NCBI GenBank assembly: GCA_949775045.1
Contig: OX459102.1
Coordinates: forward strand, 12,990,370 to 13,054,369
DNA from: Metridium senile
Taxonomy: Eukaryota > Cnidaria > Anthozoa > Actiniaria > Metridiidae
Length of the DNA: 64,000 nucleotides
Direction: 5' to 3'
In this document: positions 49,211-62,095 of the stretch, in pieces
Layout: the number at the start of each line of letters is the position of its first letter
Numbering within the stretch: the stretch's first letter is position 1
Made by a program: the position numbers and the translations under genes
Notes under the pieces: model-generated
The model's database searches: none
What the model was told of the DNA's origin: nothing
What the model saw: only the letters and a program-made list of their open reading frames with translations

Positions 49211-51064
49211 GAATAGGAAACAAAAAAAGAAATACAAATACAAATACAGAACAAATGATAGAATAAACATTCATAACGAATATTGTAACGAAACGCTGAA
49301 ACATAAACGGATAACTAAGTTAATTAAGATAGGAAGAATGACAAAGTAAAACTAACAAAAACAAAATATAAAAGCAACAAGAACCGGAAAAAACATAATC
49401 AACAACAATAAAATATTAATATCAACAAAAGCATTCTCAACGGGGGGAGGGGGGGGGGGGGAGGGGCTCAACATTAACAAACCAATGTCATTTACAATGA
49501 TTGACATTCTTGAAATATTACACTGATGCATCCCTTTACCACATAAATACTATACTAGAAAAGTGTATTTTTTATGTCTTATTTTAACTTTCACCACATC
49601 GATATCAATTGTTTTGCGGTTAAAGCTTTCAATTTTGTATAGATATAAAACTGAAAGGGTTTCAGTTTTTACTAGGATTGGTTCGAATGAGGCCTTGCTA
49701 CTATGAATGTATTTTCAAATTACGAGTCTGAGCTTACGCCGCCAACGGCAGCGCTTATAGTTTTATTTTGATTAGTTTCGATACGTAACTCCGCCCATTG
49801 TCAGTCTATGATAACCCGGCGATCCCCGGTCCTTCCTACTCCACAGTATCAATTATGATGGGATCAGAACATTTTAAGCCATGAATATATTAAACCTTTA
49901 TTTAATATAATTATATGCCCATTTTTTATAGTTTGGAAGGAAAAGTGTGAAGAGTGCTCTAAATTTGCGCTGAAAAGTTTGATGTTTTTTATGATCGTTT
50001 CAACATCATTCCTTTGTCTTTGCCGCTTTAGTTTTCCTTTGTGATAACACTAATCTTTTTTTTTCTCGCACCGACTATTGTGTGCAAACTAAACCATTTT
50101 CCAAAAAAAAAAACATATAGAATTTTGTATCATGATGATGATGATGATGTATCATGATGAAGATATCGCATGGACTTACGTAGGGAATAATGATGCCATA
50201 TATAGAATACCTCTATTTTTATGTCAGTTTTGGTCGACATTCTTTCTTTTGACTCTATTTACCCTTCTATTAACCATTATCAGTGACTGGCATGAGAAAT
50301 CCAATGGTTATTCAAAACGGCAACTGACCTGGATGCCAATTACATTTATGTGATGCAACGATTTAATTTTCAACAATATCAAACTTAAACAAGACTTTTG
50401 GGTACGTCATCACCACTACCAGCAAAATAGCTTTCGGAAAATGGACAATTTGTTACAAATTTTGAAATGTGTGCAGATGAATCGAATTTCAGAAAACTCT
50501 CACAAAGCAACGGGTTTGTTTGATGGTTCTCGGCGCTTGCCACAAATCAAGGTTTCGCCGAATATTTCTCCCATTTCTCCTAGCTCCATCAGCAAAGATC
50601 AACATTACTTTAGGTGCTGTATGTTGTAAGCACCGAATGTGTCGGCAGTGGTTGTGATTGTGTCGGATACGTTCAGAAAGATATTACTGAGCAACTGGCT
50701 AGAGAGAATTAATCGGGAACGTCTCCCATACGAAACAAACATTTCCGGTTTTTTATTACGAAATATTTACAATTTATACATTTTGGAAATTCTGTTCAGA
50801 CATTTCTTTAGTGGTGTCGACTGAATCTAAATTCTTTTTTTAAAATAGCTTTTCTTGTATCTCTTAACTCTTTTAGCTCTGTAAAGAAAGGTAGCTTATC
50901 ACTATCATATAATACAAGGATATGTTTGGTTCGTTCTGATGTTGATGGAATCACATATATACAGCCTGTAGCCTTTGAAAATTACTTTTCACTTTAATAT
51001 TGTATTAGCCTTAGTATAACTAGGAACTGCGGCCGACTGATCACTATGTGATCTTAATAACCAT

Positions 51065-51235
51065 AAACACTCTTCCTCGTGCTTGATGTAATAGATCAAA
51101 AACGAGTGCGAGTGTTTGATCAGGGGTTCCAAACACCGAGAAGCGGATGAAAGCACGAGGCCGCAGGCCGAGTGCTTTTATCCGTTTCGAGGTGTTTGGA
51201 GCCCCTGATCAAACACGAAGCACAAGTTTTTGATA
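51065..51235. repeat. Foldback element
   Basis: GTGTTTGATCAGGGGTTCCAAAC pairs with GTTTGGAGCCCCTGATCAAACAC; the CGAGGCCGCAGGCCGAG centre is palindromic. Confidence 0.85.
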
Positions 51236-51356
51236 TGGCTTCTCAAACAAATCACTAAATAAAACATTTTGAACTTTTTATCAAATAATTAGTATTACCC
51301 TCTGAGCAAATTAAACATCAATAATATATAACATCAACCCAAAACTTTCAACGAAT

Positions 51357-51466
51357 TCGTTATTAGCTTAGTTGGTAAATCATTAGAATTGCAAGCCAGA
51401 GGTTCCCGGTTCGAGTCACAGGACGTCCAAAATAAAATAAAAAATAAATATAGAATAAAAATTAAA
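51357..51466 (+). repeat. tRNA-derived SINE head or tRNA pseudogene with A-rich tail
   Basis: An A-box-like TTAGCTTAGTTGGTAAATC, a TGC in the anticodon position (Ala-like) and a B box GGTTCGAGTC, followed by AAAATAAAATAAAAAATAAA. The acceptor arms do not pair, so it is not a functional tRNA. Confidence 0.6.
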
Positions 51467-51595
51467 TGTTAGGCAATTAGTTAGGTAGGTAGGTAAATAA
51501 ACAGGCATGACAGGTAAAAAAGGAGATAGCAGTGGAATAAAGAAAAAAAAAGAGTAAATTGGAATGAATGAGAAATTACTTTTAAGCTAATTTAT

Positions 51596-51660
51596 ACAGT
51601 GTCTTGATCAGTGACTTGATCAGTGTCTTGATCAGTGTCTTGATCAGTGTTTGATCGGTG
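51596..51660. repeat. Short tandem repeat (GTCTTGATCAGT)n
   Basis: Four to five imperfect copies of a unit of about 14 bp containing CTTGATCAGTG. Confidence 0.9.
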
Positions 51661-52321
51661 TATCAAGACCTATGCACGTGACTGAAATACAAAGTTGTAA
51701 TTGGTCCCTGAGATAATGAATTATTAATGAGTTTGAGAACTATTATTTGAAAGTAAGTTCTATATTTTTATTGTATTGATCTAGCCTGCGTTGTTCGACC
51801 CCATCCAACTCTTGAAAGTCCGTAGACCATCAAGTCATCCAGCGGATCCAGCTAATTTCCAGACATACTCATTGTATGTTTATGACAGAAATCATGAATT
51901 TTTCTAGCACTACAAAAAATCGATTAAATGTAATACCATGCAGTTACATATTAGTACACTCATTTCAAAAATAGGTTGACGGAGTGAACGGTGAATGACG
52001 AAAAGCGATTGCACGACCGAAAGGAATTGTGGTTACGCATACAACATATCCAGTAAGTGATGTTCTGGATTGCTTTGTACAGTTTCATTTTTATAAGCTC
52101 TTTTTTCAACATGGGGCTGGCGTTGTGCAGTTAGTTCGTTTTCTGACACTAAAGACATATAGACATTAATAATCACATCAAAGACCCACACTTCCCATCC
52201 ACATTTAGCGCCGTCAACCCTTTTTGAAATAAGTGTAATTGTTTAGGAAATTTTGGGCCATTTTTACTTGTCAATAGACTCGTTCTAGGTAGTCCTGATC
52301 GTTCCCATTTGATCTTCCAAA

Positions 52322-52566
52322 AGCCCCTCCCAGGGGTTTTAGGGATCAAGGGAGCACGGGCATTTATGTTTAGGGAACAACGGGATACTGCCAAATTATT
52401 TTCAGGGAACAAGGGAGCAAAATATGATAAAACAATAGTTTTTGGGGATCATGGGAACATAAGGTAAAACATTTTAGGGAGACAATTATTTTACTTATGG
52501 GAAACAAGGGAGAAAATGCAAAAAGATCAAAGGATCATGGGAGCATGCACCCCCCTGGGAGGGGCT
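52322..52566. repeat. hAT-like MITE in the decayed tail of module E
   Basis: The ends AGCCCCTCCCAGGGG and CCCTGGGAGGGGCT are inverted. 8-bp flanks CTTCCAAA (52314) and CTTCCAAG (52567) derive from the CTTCCAAG within the YNVLGRP-coding repeat. Same family as 55316-55577 and 7585-7816. Confidence 0.9.
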
Positions 52567-52595
52567 CTTCCAAGTACATTATACATTGGGTCTAT

Positions 52596-53003
52596 AGGAT
52601 GGGAGAGGAACAGGGATTAAAATATCCTTCCTCACAAATTTTATACCATTTTTCTCCCCCCTCCCTTAATTATTCGACCGTTTCTTCCTCCTCTCTGATT
52701 TTTTTGTTCCTTCTAAATAAAAGCTATTGAGGCTATTCATTAGAATGCAAATGGTACAAATTTGAACTATTTAGTAGTTGGCTTTTCAGAGACAAGCTGT
52801 TTGCGTAAAATTGGCCCAAATGATATTACGATAAGTCCAATAAGACCTTATAGTTCAATAGTTGATTAGGAAAAATAGACCTTCTCCTTCCTCCCTTTAT
52901 TTTTAATTCTCCCTCCACCCTCTATTTTTACCTCGTTTTTCCCTCCCTGTTTTTTTTTTTGCTGTTTCTTCCCCCTCCCTGATTTGTCCTCTCCTCTCCT
53001 ATA
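52596..53003. repeat. Second insertion in the decayed tail of module E
   Basis: Related ends GGATGGGAGAGGAACAGGGA and TCCTCTCCTCTCCTATAGG interrupt the sequence GGGTCTATAGG/TATTTTGCGAGG, which is continuous in the other tails. TATAGG or TAGG is repeated at both edges. Confidence 0.7.
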
Positions 53004-54289
53004 GGTATTTTGCGAGGTGGTTTGAATAATGGATGTTCCACCGTGTCATGTCCAGTCGATTGGCCAGTTGGGTTGTCATGTGGCCTTGGTTGTAGCTAGG
53101 TGGCCCTCATTGTTCTTATTGGGTCTTACAAGTACATTATACAGTGGGTCTGTAGGTCCTTTGCGAGGTGGTTTGAATACTGGATGTTCTACTGTATCAT
53201 ATGGATTTGATTGGTCAAAGGGGATGTCTTGTTGTCGATCTAAAGCTGTGTAAACTGAAAAAAAATGTACTTTGTTGGGTAGCCAAAAGCACTGTGAATA
53301 TAGTTAAAGTAGTCATACTTTTACGTGTCGCGCTGTAATATCTGTATTTTTGAGGTTTCAAATGAATCAATAATATTCATATCAACTTAATGATAGTACT
53401 AGTTCATGGAACACTTGCATACATGCATACAGTCATAAATATGCAGACTCTAACCTGATTCTTGATTAGGATCTATTGTTAATAGACTCTGATATATTCC
53501 AGTACCATTAGAAGATTGAGGTTCATCCATAGCAGCATAATTATCAAGTTCATTATTATCTGTACAATGAAGGTGTTCCTCATTGTTCTCATTGGGTCTT
53601 CCAAGTACATTATACAGTGGGTCTGTCTCAACGGGGATGTCTTGTTGTCGATCTAAAGCTGCATAAACTGAAAGAAACAAAATGTACTTTGTTGGGTAGC
53701 CAAAAGCTTGTGCAAAGAAGAATATATGTGAATACAGTTTACAAATAATGTCTGTATTTTTGAGTTTTCAAATGAATCTTAAAGGATTAAGTTAATATGA
53801 AAAACTTGCACACATGCATACCGTCATAAAGATGGAGTTTCTAACCTGATTCTTGATAAGGATCTATTGTTGTCAGACTCTGATATATTCCAGTACCATT
53901 AGAAGATTGAAGTTCATCCACAGCAGCATAAGTATCAAGTTCATCATTATCTGCACAATGACAATGTAAGTGTATAAAAATGTTGCTATACTGTAGTTCA
54001 TAGTTAATATGGAACACTTGCACACATGCATAAGCATGTTTAAGCACCCTAATAAAGTAAAAAACAAAGAAACATACCATCATAAAGATGCAGATTCTAA
54101 CCTGATTCTTGATTATGATCTATTGTTAATATACTCTGATATATTTCAGGTGCTGTACCATTAGAAGATTGATCATGAAGTTCATCCACAGCAGAAAAAG
54201 TATCAAGTTCATGAATATCTGTACAATGTCAATATAAGTGTATAAAAATGTTTCTACAATGGGCACCTTTTAAAAATGGCTGCATCATG

Positions 54290-54862
54290 CTATTTCACAT
54301 TACATCATCCCACACAGCACCACAGATTACACCATATCATATATTATACCACAACATAGTAAACTGTACCAGACCACACCACATTATACCACACTTTACC
54401 ACAACATACCACATTACACCACAACACACCACCATATACCATAACACTCCACATAACACCATACTGTATCCCATAACACCACACCACACTATACCACACC
54501 ACACCACATTACACCACAACACACCACATTACACTATACCATAACACTCCACATAACACCATACTGTATCCCATAACACCACACCACACTATACCACACC
54601 ACACCACATTACACTAGAACACTCCATATGACACCACACTGTACCACATAACACCACACTACACTATACCACACCACACCACATTACACCACAACACTCC
54701 ACAAAACACCAGACTGTACCACATAACACCACACCACACTATACCACACCACATTACACCACAACACTCCACATAATACTACTGACATTGTAACACACAA
54801 CACAACACAACACAACACAACACAACACAACACAACACAACACAACACAACACCACACCACA
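54290..54862. repeat. CACCA/CACAA satellite in module E
   Basis: Degenerate ACCACACCACATTACACC units with an internal higher-order repeat of about 110 bp (CATAACACCATACTGTATCC occurs twice), ending in a regular (ACACA)n stretch at 54790-54852. It occupies the intron position of the missing exon 8. Confidence 0.93.
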
Positions 54863-55315
54863 CAATGTATAATCTGCCTCCAATAATTATGTATATACAC
54901 ACCTACCTGGATTTGTTGGTTCTTCAAGTGCTTTGGTATTTCGCCTGAATAAAATAAGTTATTGATATACTGATGTATTTTAAAAATAGCAATAAGTTAC
55001 ATTTAGTAATTTTTTACTAAAATTTCGTATAAGTAATAGCATGACTTGAGGGTGATCAATGATTAAATGTCCTCAAAAGCAGAAGGAGGTTTTGTTTATA
55101 GTCCTGACGCCGTAGGCAGGCTGAAGGACTTTAACTTAACCTCCTGAAGCTGTTATTCATCTGATTATCATCACCATCTTCATCATTATATTATCAAATT
55201 TGAAACAGACAATTTGTTTGTGTACCAGTAATGTATACATTTGATTTATATCAGAAAGACTAAACCTGTCACTGTTTTGGAATTCTGGCCAATGTATCAC
55301 CTCATGGTATATATG

Positions 55316-55577
55316 AGCCCCTTTAGGGGGGGGGGGGGGGGGGGGGGTTGCATACTCCCATGCTCCTTTGATCTTTTTGCATTTCTCCCTTGTTCCCCAT
55401 AAGTAAAATAACTGTGTCCCTAAAATGTTTTACCTTATGCACCCATGATCCCCAAAAAACTATTGTTTTATCATATTTTGCTCCTTTGTTCCCTGAAAAT
55501 AATTTGGCAGTATCCCTTGTTCCCTAAAGATATAAATGTGCTTGTTCCCTTGTTCCCTTAAACCCCTGGGAGGGGCT
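55316..55577. repeat. hAT-like MITE in module E, 262 bp
   Basis: AGCCCCTTTAGG and GGGAGGGGCT ends; 8-bp flanks TATATATG and CATATATG. The paralogous place in module C (near 37434-37447, CTCATGATTTATATGTG) is empty. Confidence 0.88.
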
Positions 55578-56642
55578 CATATATGTGCCACACAAAACCC
55601 AACAAATGAATGATTTTTATAAAATGGAGGTTAAAAAAACCGTTTCTACTAATCAAAATAAACTAGCTTACCTGGAAGTATTTATACGCCGTCTACACAT
55701 GAAAATAAGAACAATAATGACGACAATTGCTATTACTGCCATTATTGATCCTTCAATTGCACCAATTGGGGATGATTGCTGTTAAGTAAAAATAAATAAA
55801 TGGATAACTGAAACTAACTATATTTACAATAACATGTATCATATGGCTGAAACATTTCTCGAATTCTGATTGGTTGACACATGTTCCATCTAAAGGCAAA
55901 TTGAAGTGTTTCTATGACAACAGTCAAATTTTAGTATTTTGTACAGACTGGGAAATTCAAAACAATTCGTGAAGCATTGCAGTTAATATATTCATTAAAA
56001 TTTTATCTAAGTTTGTGCAATTTGATTTTAGCCAACTTCGCGTGTCTTTAATTTATTTGTTCCAAACATTCATTTATTAATACACAAATGCATGGTTCGC
56101 CGATAAAAATTGCGGTATAAAAGTTGTACATCGCTAACAAAAGAAAGTCATATATTTTAAACGTTTAATGTTGTTATTCCTACAGTACTTTTGCTGTACA
56201 GACCTCATGCTCGGTTGAAAACCTCTTATAATCATAATAGAAACATTTTTGCAATGAGCCTGGTGTACTCTTTTAGACACAAAGATCATTTTTTTAAATA
56301 ATAAAACTTATGCATTCCACCTTGTTGCTTGGTTTCATTTCTGATGTTCCAGGTACAGTTTGCGTGTTTGGATAAAAACCTTTTTGGATAAAAAAAAAAA
56401 CATAATACATTATACACTTCATTACTTAATATTTATAAAAATAATGTGACATCCGTTATTTATAATGGGTAGCACAGTGCAAATTACAATTCGTACAGTG
56501 CAAATTACAAAAAAAATAAATCGCTTATGATAGGCTTTAACTATGCTAACTGTTTATTGAACGTTTCGGCTATTAATATATATAATGTTTTAGCTCATGA
56601 CTGCATTCATAGTCTTTGAGTGATCCTTTCAGATCATATCTT

Positions 56643-58905
56643 TTAAGATTTAAGAATCTTCCTCTCGAGAGCCTTTTTGTAGAAATGATCTGCTGTTAGT
56701 CTTTGGGCAGCTAGCACTCTTTGTTCTAATGTTTCCGTAGGCCGGTCCGTCTTTGTATATTTGTTGATGTTGAAGAGTAGCTGTTTAGCTGTATTAAGGT
56801 TTTGTCGTCGAGCAACATGGGCAAGGTATCTCTCCTGTAACGCAGCCGTGAAGTTAGTGACTGAGGTGGTCTTGCATATACGGAGAAGATCAGCGTTTGA
56901 ATACCGATAACGAAAATCAACGTCCCCATCATCGTCAGCACTCTCGTTGTCGGTTCCCCCTAGGTAGTTTCCATCTTTCCTGATGTAGCCATTCTTAAGC
57001 ATTGCACGGAGCATACCGTAATATCAGCTGTTAGTTTTGTTTGTTTGGGTAGTAGTCAAGTTCCATGTTTGTGCCGAGTAGGTAGGACGGCTTCTGACGA
57101 AAGCATTTAAAAACAGTATTCGTATTGGTAAGCTGATGTTGAAATTCCGTAGCTTTGGCTTCAGTTCTTTGTTTATTGAGCTTTTGCTAGGTTGATACAG
57201 AGTGTTATTTCAGCATCGCCTGTGGATGGCTCATCGTATTTGATGTCGCTACACAAGTATCTGAATATCACCTTATTTTCGATGAGTACTTTGTTTAGGC
57301 TGGCAATGGTAGTTGGGTATGGGTCTTCCTTGTTGAGATATTTATAATTAAATATCATGGTTTTGGTTTTGGAAGCATTGATCTTTAGATGGTAGCGTTG
57401 AAATGTTTTGTTGAGCAATACGAGAGGTTGTTGTAGAGTGTCCGTATTGAGAAAGAAGAGCTCCAGATCATCAGCATATCCCACCCAATCATTTGTGTTC
57501 ACACACGCGTATGTCTCTTGACCTCTTGCCTCCCTTACCGTAGCAGTTGATCTTACTCTATATTTATAGTCAACAAACTCCACATTCTCTTTCTTGCAAT
57601 CTTGGATAAAGACTCTCATCACAATGTCCATTATCAGGTTAAATAGAAGTGGGCTTTCTGGTCCTCCTTGTCATCAGGCATATTGGTCAGAGCTGTGGAA
57701 GTATTTTCATAAATCGATTCCAAGATCTTAATGCAGGTTGTATTTGCATTATTTGGGAAGCGGATGTAGATCGATTTGAATAGCCATTTTCTGATGATGT
57801 GGTCGAATGCTGAGCTAAGGTCGACGAAGAGGACGAAGATTGGCAGCTGCATACGATCAGATATTTGTTGTACCCTCTTAGTGATATATACACTTAATCC
57901 AAAAAACGTTGTCGGGTCCGCCGCACAGTCCTCGCGCCAAGACCGTGAAGGAAAACACAGTGAATATTTTGATGAGAGTGATAAAACAAGAAAATAAAAG
58001 TAGGCACAACACTATTTCGTTGAAAAAGGTACCACACTAGAGCGTGAACATGCAAATAAATTAATTACTGATTAGATATAACCAATATCTTTCACAGTCT
58101 TGGCGCGAGGACTGTGCGGCGGACCAGACAACGTTTTTTGGATTAGGTGTATATACCATCAGCGGTGCCGCGCCCCTTTCTAAAACCTTGTTGTTGATCA
58201 GTGATCGGAAGGTTATACCATTTTTTTTAAATCTGGCCAGAGTTATCATTACAATAATTTTGCATAGGCTTGAGCCACTGAACCTGCAGGCCTCTGTAGG
58301 AACTTGGTTCTTTGGCCGACCCTTTGGATGCGCCTTTCCAAATTGTTACCAGCCTACTATGGCTGAAACTATCAGGTAGCTTCTGTGTGTGCCAGATTTT
58401 GTCAGTTAGACTCTTGAGCATATGTAGTAGGTTTGGTGACTCGGCTGCATATTTCAATAGTTCAGGGTTGATATCATTTGCAGCTTTTTTATTCTTTAGG
58501 CGTTTTATGGTTTCTTTTATCTCAGATGTTGTTGGTGGCTTATTATCAATCTTGATTTGTCTTGTTATATTTTGAAGCTCTGCAACAAAGTCTGGAGGTT
58601 GGGTTAGTTCCAACGGCTCCAAGGTTGGTGTCGCAGGATTAAAGTGTTTCTGGAAGAAAGTTTTCAGTCTGGCCGGTGGACATTTCATGGAGTTTTTTAC
58701 TCTCTGGAAGATAGAGTCATCCTTTGATGCTTTGAAGAGGTCTTCAATTTCACGTTTGGCTGCGAATTGGTTGATGGATTCAGCTTCTTGTTTTAAGCGT
58801 TCGTTTCTAAGATAGCTGATGCGTTTTTTTATAAGTTTGGACACTCTTCTATACTGGCTTGATTTCCTTGGCCAGTGGGATTGTGCTCTTTCGTCCAGAA
58901 GTGCA
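56643..58905 (-). mobile_element. Broken LINE (RTE-like or related) reverse transcriptase
   Basis: Pieces in order on minus: 58844-58227 (LKNKKAANDINPELLKYA, KLPDSFSHSRLVTIWKG), a MITE, 57852-57634 (IFVLFVDLSSAFDHI, motif A), 57631-57173 (DWVGYADDLELFF, motif C; LKINASKTKTMIF) and 57014-56643 (C-terminal basic region, YLAHVARRQNLNTAK). Frames change at least three times and no complete endonuclease is seen. The NPELLKY and YADDLELF patterns suggest an RTE-type clade, unproven. It lies between module E's decayed stalk and module D, and may have caused loss of E's 5' part. Confidence 0.85.
57887..58153. repeat. MITE inserted in the LINE RT
   Basis: Ends TATACACTTAATCCAAAAAACG and complement (CGTTTTTTGGATTAGGTGTATA); inner GTCCGCCGCACAGTCCTCGC arms. 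It splits the RT between GFRKGRGTADGIY and KRVQQISDRM, flanked by TATA, consistent with a TA/TATA target. Confidence 0.9.
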
Positions 58906-59084
58906 GATAATGGTTCTATTTTGATGATGATGATGGTTTTAATGATGATGATTATTTAATGCATACAGCATTCTGCTGGACATACTAAGAAATGAACTCT
59001 GTTAATCTTGTCTGGAGGAAGCTCCCAGTGATGTGTTATTTACCACAGTCGCAATTCTTGCCTTCATCATCATCCGGAATTATC

Positions 59085-59305
59085 ATAACAATAATCTGAT
59101 CGCCATTACCATCGTTATCACCATTATCACTATCACTATCATCATCATCAACTCATCATCATTATCAAAATCATCATCATTGTCATCATCATCATGATTT
59201 ACTTACCAGTATATTACCATAACCATAACCATCACAATCACAATTACCATCATCATCATCATCACCATCACCATCATGATCAGTGTCATCATCATCACGA
59301 TTCAC
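59085..59305. repeat. CAT/CCAT-rich microsatellite
   Basis: Dense CATCAT and ACCAT words with short unique gaps; the open frame across it (poly-His) is compositional. Confidence 0.9.
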
Positions 59306-60489
59306 TCACCCGTATATTGCTTAGGACACAAACACTTGAACCCCTTAGACGAAGAAGATGTCTTCACGCATTTCCCATGCTGACATGGTTCGAGACTACA
59401 TAATAAAAATAAGTGTATATGTTCATGACATTTTGGGTTATTTGTTCTTGTCAAAAGACTGGTTCCATGTAATCATTATTGTTCTCACTGTACATTCTCA
59501 TATCCAGTTGATTGGCCAGTTGGGGTGTCATGTGTCATGTGTCCCTGGCTGTAGTTGGCCCTCATTGGGTCTTCCAAGTACATTATACAGTGGGTCTGTA
59601 GGTCCTTTACGAGGTGGTTGGAATACTGGATGCTGTACATTCTCATATCCAGTTGATTGGCCAGTTGGGTTGTCATGTGTTCCTGGTTGTAGTTGGCCCT
59701 CATTGGGTCTTCCAAGTACGTATACGTTATAAAGTGGGTCTGTAGGTCCTTTACGAGGTGGTTGGAATACTGGATGCTGTATATTCTCATATCCAGTTGA
59801 TTGGCCAGATGGGTTGTCATGTGTCCCTGGTTCTAGTTGGTCCTCATTGGGTCTTCCAAGTACATTATACAGTGGGTGTGTAGGTCCTTTACGAGGTGGT
59901 TGGAATACTGGATGCTCTACTGTATTATACGGATTTGATTGGTCAAAGGGGATGTCTTGGTGTCGATCTAAAGCTGTGAAAATTGAAAGAAAGAAAATGT
60001 ACTATTTTTATTTCTGTGCAATGATCTGTGATAATGAAGATCAACAACGAGAGAACACAATTAAGAATGCATCACAGCCAACAATGACTGGATGGACAAC
60101 GAAAGCCAAGTCTCAAAAAGAGAGCTGAGCTGTTGCTTGTGGGCTGTGGTCACGAAAACCATAAAACTGCTAATTTTACTGTTTGGGATGGTTAGTAGGC
60201 TAATAAGACTATGAAAAGACATTTCATCCAATCAACTTGATGATAGTACTAGTTCATGTTCTAGTTCAACACTCGACACATGCATACAGTCATAAAGATG
60301 CAGATTCTCACCTGATTCTTGATTAGGATCTATTGCCAATGTCTGATATATTCCTGTACCAGTAGAAGTTTGACTGCCAGGTTCATCCACAGCAGCATAA
60401 TTATCAAGTTCATTAATATCTGTACAACGTAAGTGGATAAAATGTTGTTATCATGGGCACCTTTTATAAATGGTCACGACATGCTATTT

Positions 60490-60590
60490 CACATAACTAC
60501 ACCACACTATACCACAACACACCGCACACATTATATCACAACACTCCACATAACACTCCACTGTAGCACATAACACCACACCACACAATG
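60490..60590. repeat. Short CACCA satellite in module D
   Basis: ACTACACCACACTATACCACAAC-type units between exon 7 and exon 9, the same position as in C and E. Confidence 0.85.
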
Positions 60591-60711
60591 TAAAGTCGGC
60601 GCCTCCAATAATTATATATATAGTATATATACTTACTTGGATTTGTTAGTTCTTCTAGTGCTTTGGTATTTCGCCTGAATAAAATAAGATCAAGCAAAAA
60701 AAAATATTGAT

Positions 60712-60876
60712 ATTAACTACTTATTAACCGAGCGCGAGGTCTGTACAGAGAAATATCAGCCAGAGAGCAGCCAGAGGTCTTTTTGTACAGACCGAGCCGT
60801 CTTCGGCGAGGGCTGTGCAAAAAGACCGACGGCTGATATTTCTCTGTACAGACCGAGCAAACGAGGTTAATAAGTT
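60712..60876. repeat. Foldback of the TTATTAACCGAGCG family
   Basis: TCTGTACAGAGAAATATCAGCC pairs with GGCTGATATTTCTCTGTACAGA; ends ACTTATTAACCGAG and CGAGGTTAATAAGT. Relatives at 61905-62095 and near 31265-31340 and 56200. Confidence 0.85.
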
Positions 60877-61752
60877 GTTTACTATATGGCTATTTTAAAG
60901 CATACTATGTTTAAAGAGAGAAAGCAATATTTTTTTTGATATTTTACGACGCGCGTACGTTGCTTTCGAATGGCTTCCCAGTAGTTTTACTGAAAAAGAG
61001 CGGTTTGAAACCTGTTGAAACCGGTTTTCATTCAGCATGTGATGGCTGCCTCAACAAACAAAGATCATTTAAAGACAAAGGGTTTTGTTTATATCTCAAC
61101 ATCAAAGAAAGTCAAGAAACAAAAAACAAGTTTTACAAAGAATTTTAGCTGACATAAACAAGCACTGAGCCACGATGGATTTTGAAACGAGTTGAAATTC
61201 GTCGGTCTTGTGGACGTTTGCATCGAGAAATAAGAAATAGAGCCTACGGAAGCTTATTTTTCGATAAATAAGAAGAAGAACTTTAATCAAAATCATCGTC
61301 AACTGTTGACGGAATTAATTTGTCTGTGCAATAATTTATGAAGGAGAAAGCATGGGGATCGCTGACAGGACTTTAATAGAATCAAGTAATTAAACTGACC
61401 TTTTTAGATGTTTGAACCTTTTGTATGCAGAAAAAGAAAGACAATAACACTTCTTGACTTCAAAAACGATGTTAACTTTAGAAGACAAATTTATTGTGGA
61501 TTTTAAAGCTTTTTAAAAGTGAATGAAAAGCAACGACAGATCGGCAACAAAAGATAGCTCAACTCACCGCCGTCGGTTGTTGTTTTATACAAGGATAGAT
61601 AAACTGACTAAAAGTATACTTTCAACTATTATTGAGGTATGTGAACGAACGTTATGTTCTTTAGAGAATAAAAAACAACTTATATATACTTAGTGAAAAA
61701 GTGTCGAATTTAGTTGAAGTTAGTAAATATTTACTAAAGTACTATAGCTTAC
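60877..61752. other. Module D intron 6; no gene seen
   Basis: Non-repetitive sequence with one 70-codon open frame (60936-61148) that has no domain signature or splice support. Confidence 0.5.
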
Positions 61753-61904
61753 CCAAGTTTACGTCTCCTCCATATGATAATAACAACAATAATGACCACA
61801 ATTGCTATTACTGCCATTACAGATCCTACAATTGCACCAACTGGGAATGATTGCTGTTTAGTAAAAAAAATAACAAATAAAAAAATGATAAAGTTCATTT
61901 ATTA

Positions 61905-62095
61905 TATGGCTACAATAGTACGTATAAAAACCATATAATAAACAATTTATTAACCTGGATTGTTCCGTCTTTCCTGAAAAATATCAGACCTTGGTCTTTT
62001 TTGTACGGACCTTGCTGCGCTCGGCCCGTACTGTCAAGACCTTGGTCTGATATTATTTTCCCCGTACAGACTCACGCTTGGTTAATAACCTCTTA
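61905..62095. repeat. Foldback, second copy of the TTATTAACC family
   Basis: AAAATATCAGACCTTGGTCTT and AAGACCTTGGTCTGATATTATTTT are inverted; TTATTAACC and GGTTAATAA lie at the edges. Confidence 0.82.

Larger units (their letters stand above)
49211..52000. other. Spacer between gene B and module E; no gene seen
   Basis: It contains a block (about 50020-50930) duplicated at 63150-64000, a foldback (51065-51235), a tRNA-like remnant (51357-51428), a short tandem repeat (51596-51660), and a segment near 51770 shared with 34130. The short open frames have no domain signature. Confidence 0.65.
53076..55778 (-). pseudogene. Module E: TM and internally duplicated tail, no ectodomain exons
   Basis: Exons 55672-55778 (TM; VMAVIAIV-like with RRR), 54907-54944, 54102-54218, 53846-53950, 53455-53667 and 53076-53254 all have GT/AG borders and close in frame. 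Exon 9 (NELDNYAA.. / GIYQSL..) is present three times. The third copy is fused to a short exon-10-like piece (VYAALDRQQDIP.., YNVLGRPNENN), with the former acceptor TTGTACAG now read as coding sequence. A frameshift gives an early stop at 53076, and two transposons sit in the former tail beyond it. A decayed stalk remnant (TTCCAGGTACAGTTTG) lies near 56350. It is a truncated gene or an alternative tail for the upstream module. Confidence 0.72.

Noticed and set aside
51357..51428. Functional tRNA-Ala
   Set aside because: Acceptor arms do not pair and an A-rich tail follows; better explained as a SINE head or pseudogene.
59194..59403. Poly-His open frame
   Set aside because: Read-through of CAT repeats.
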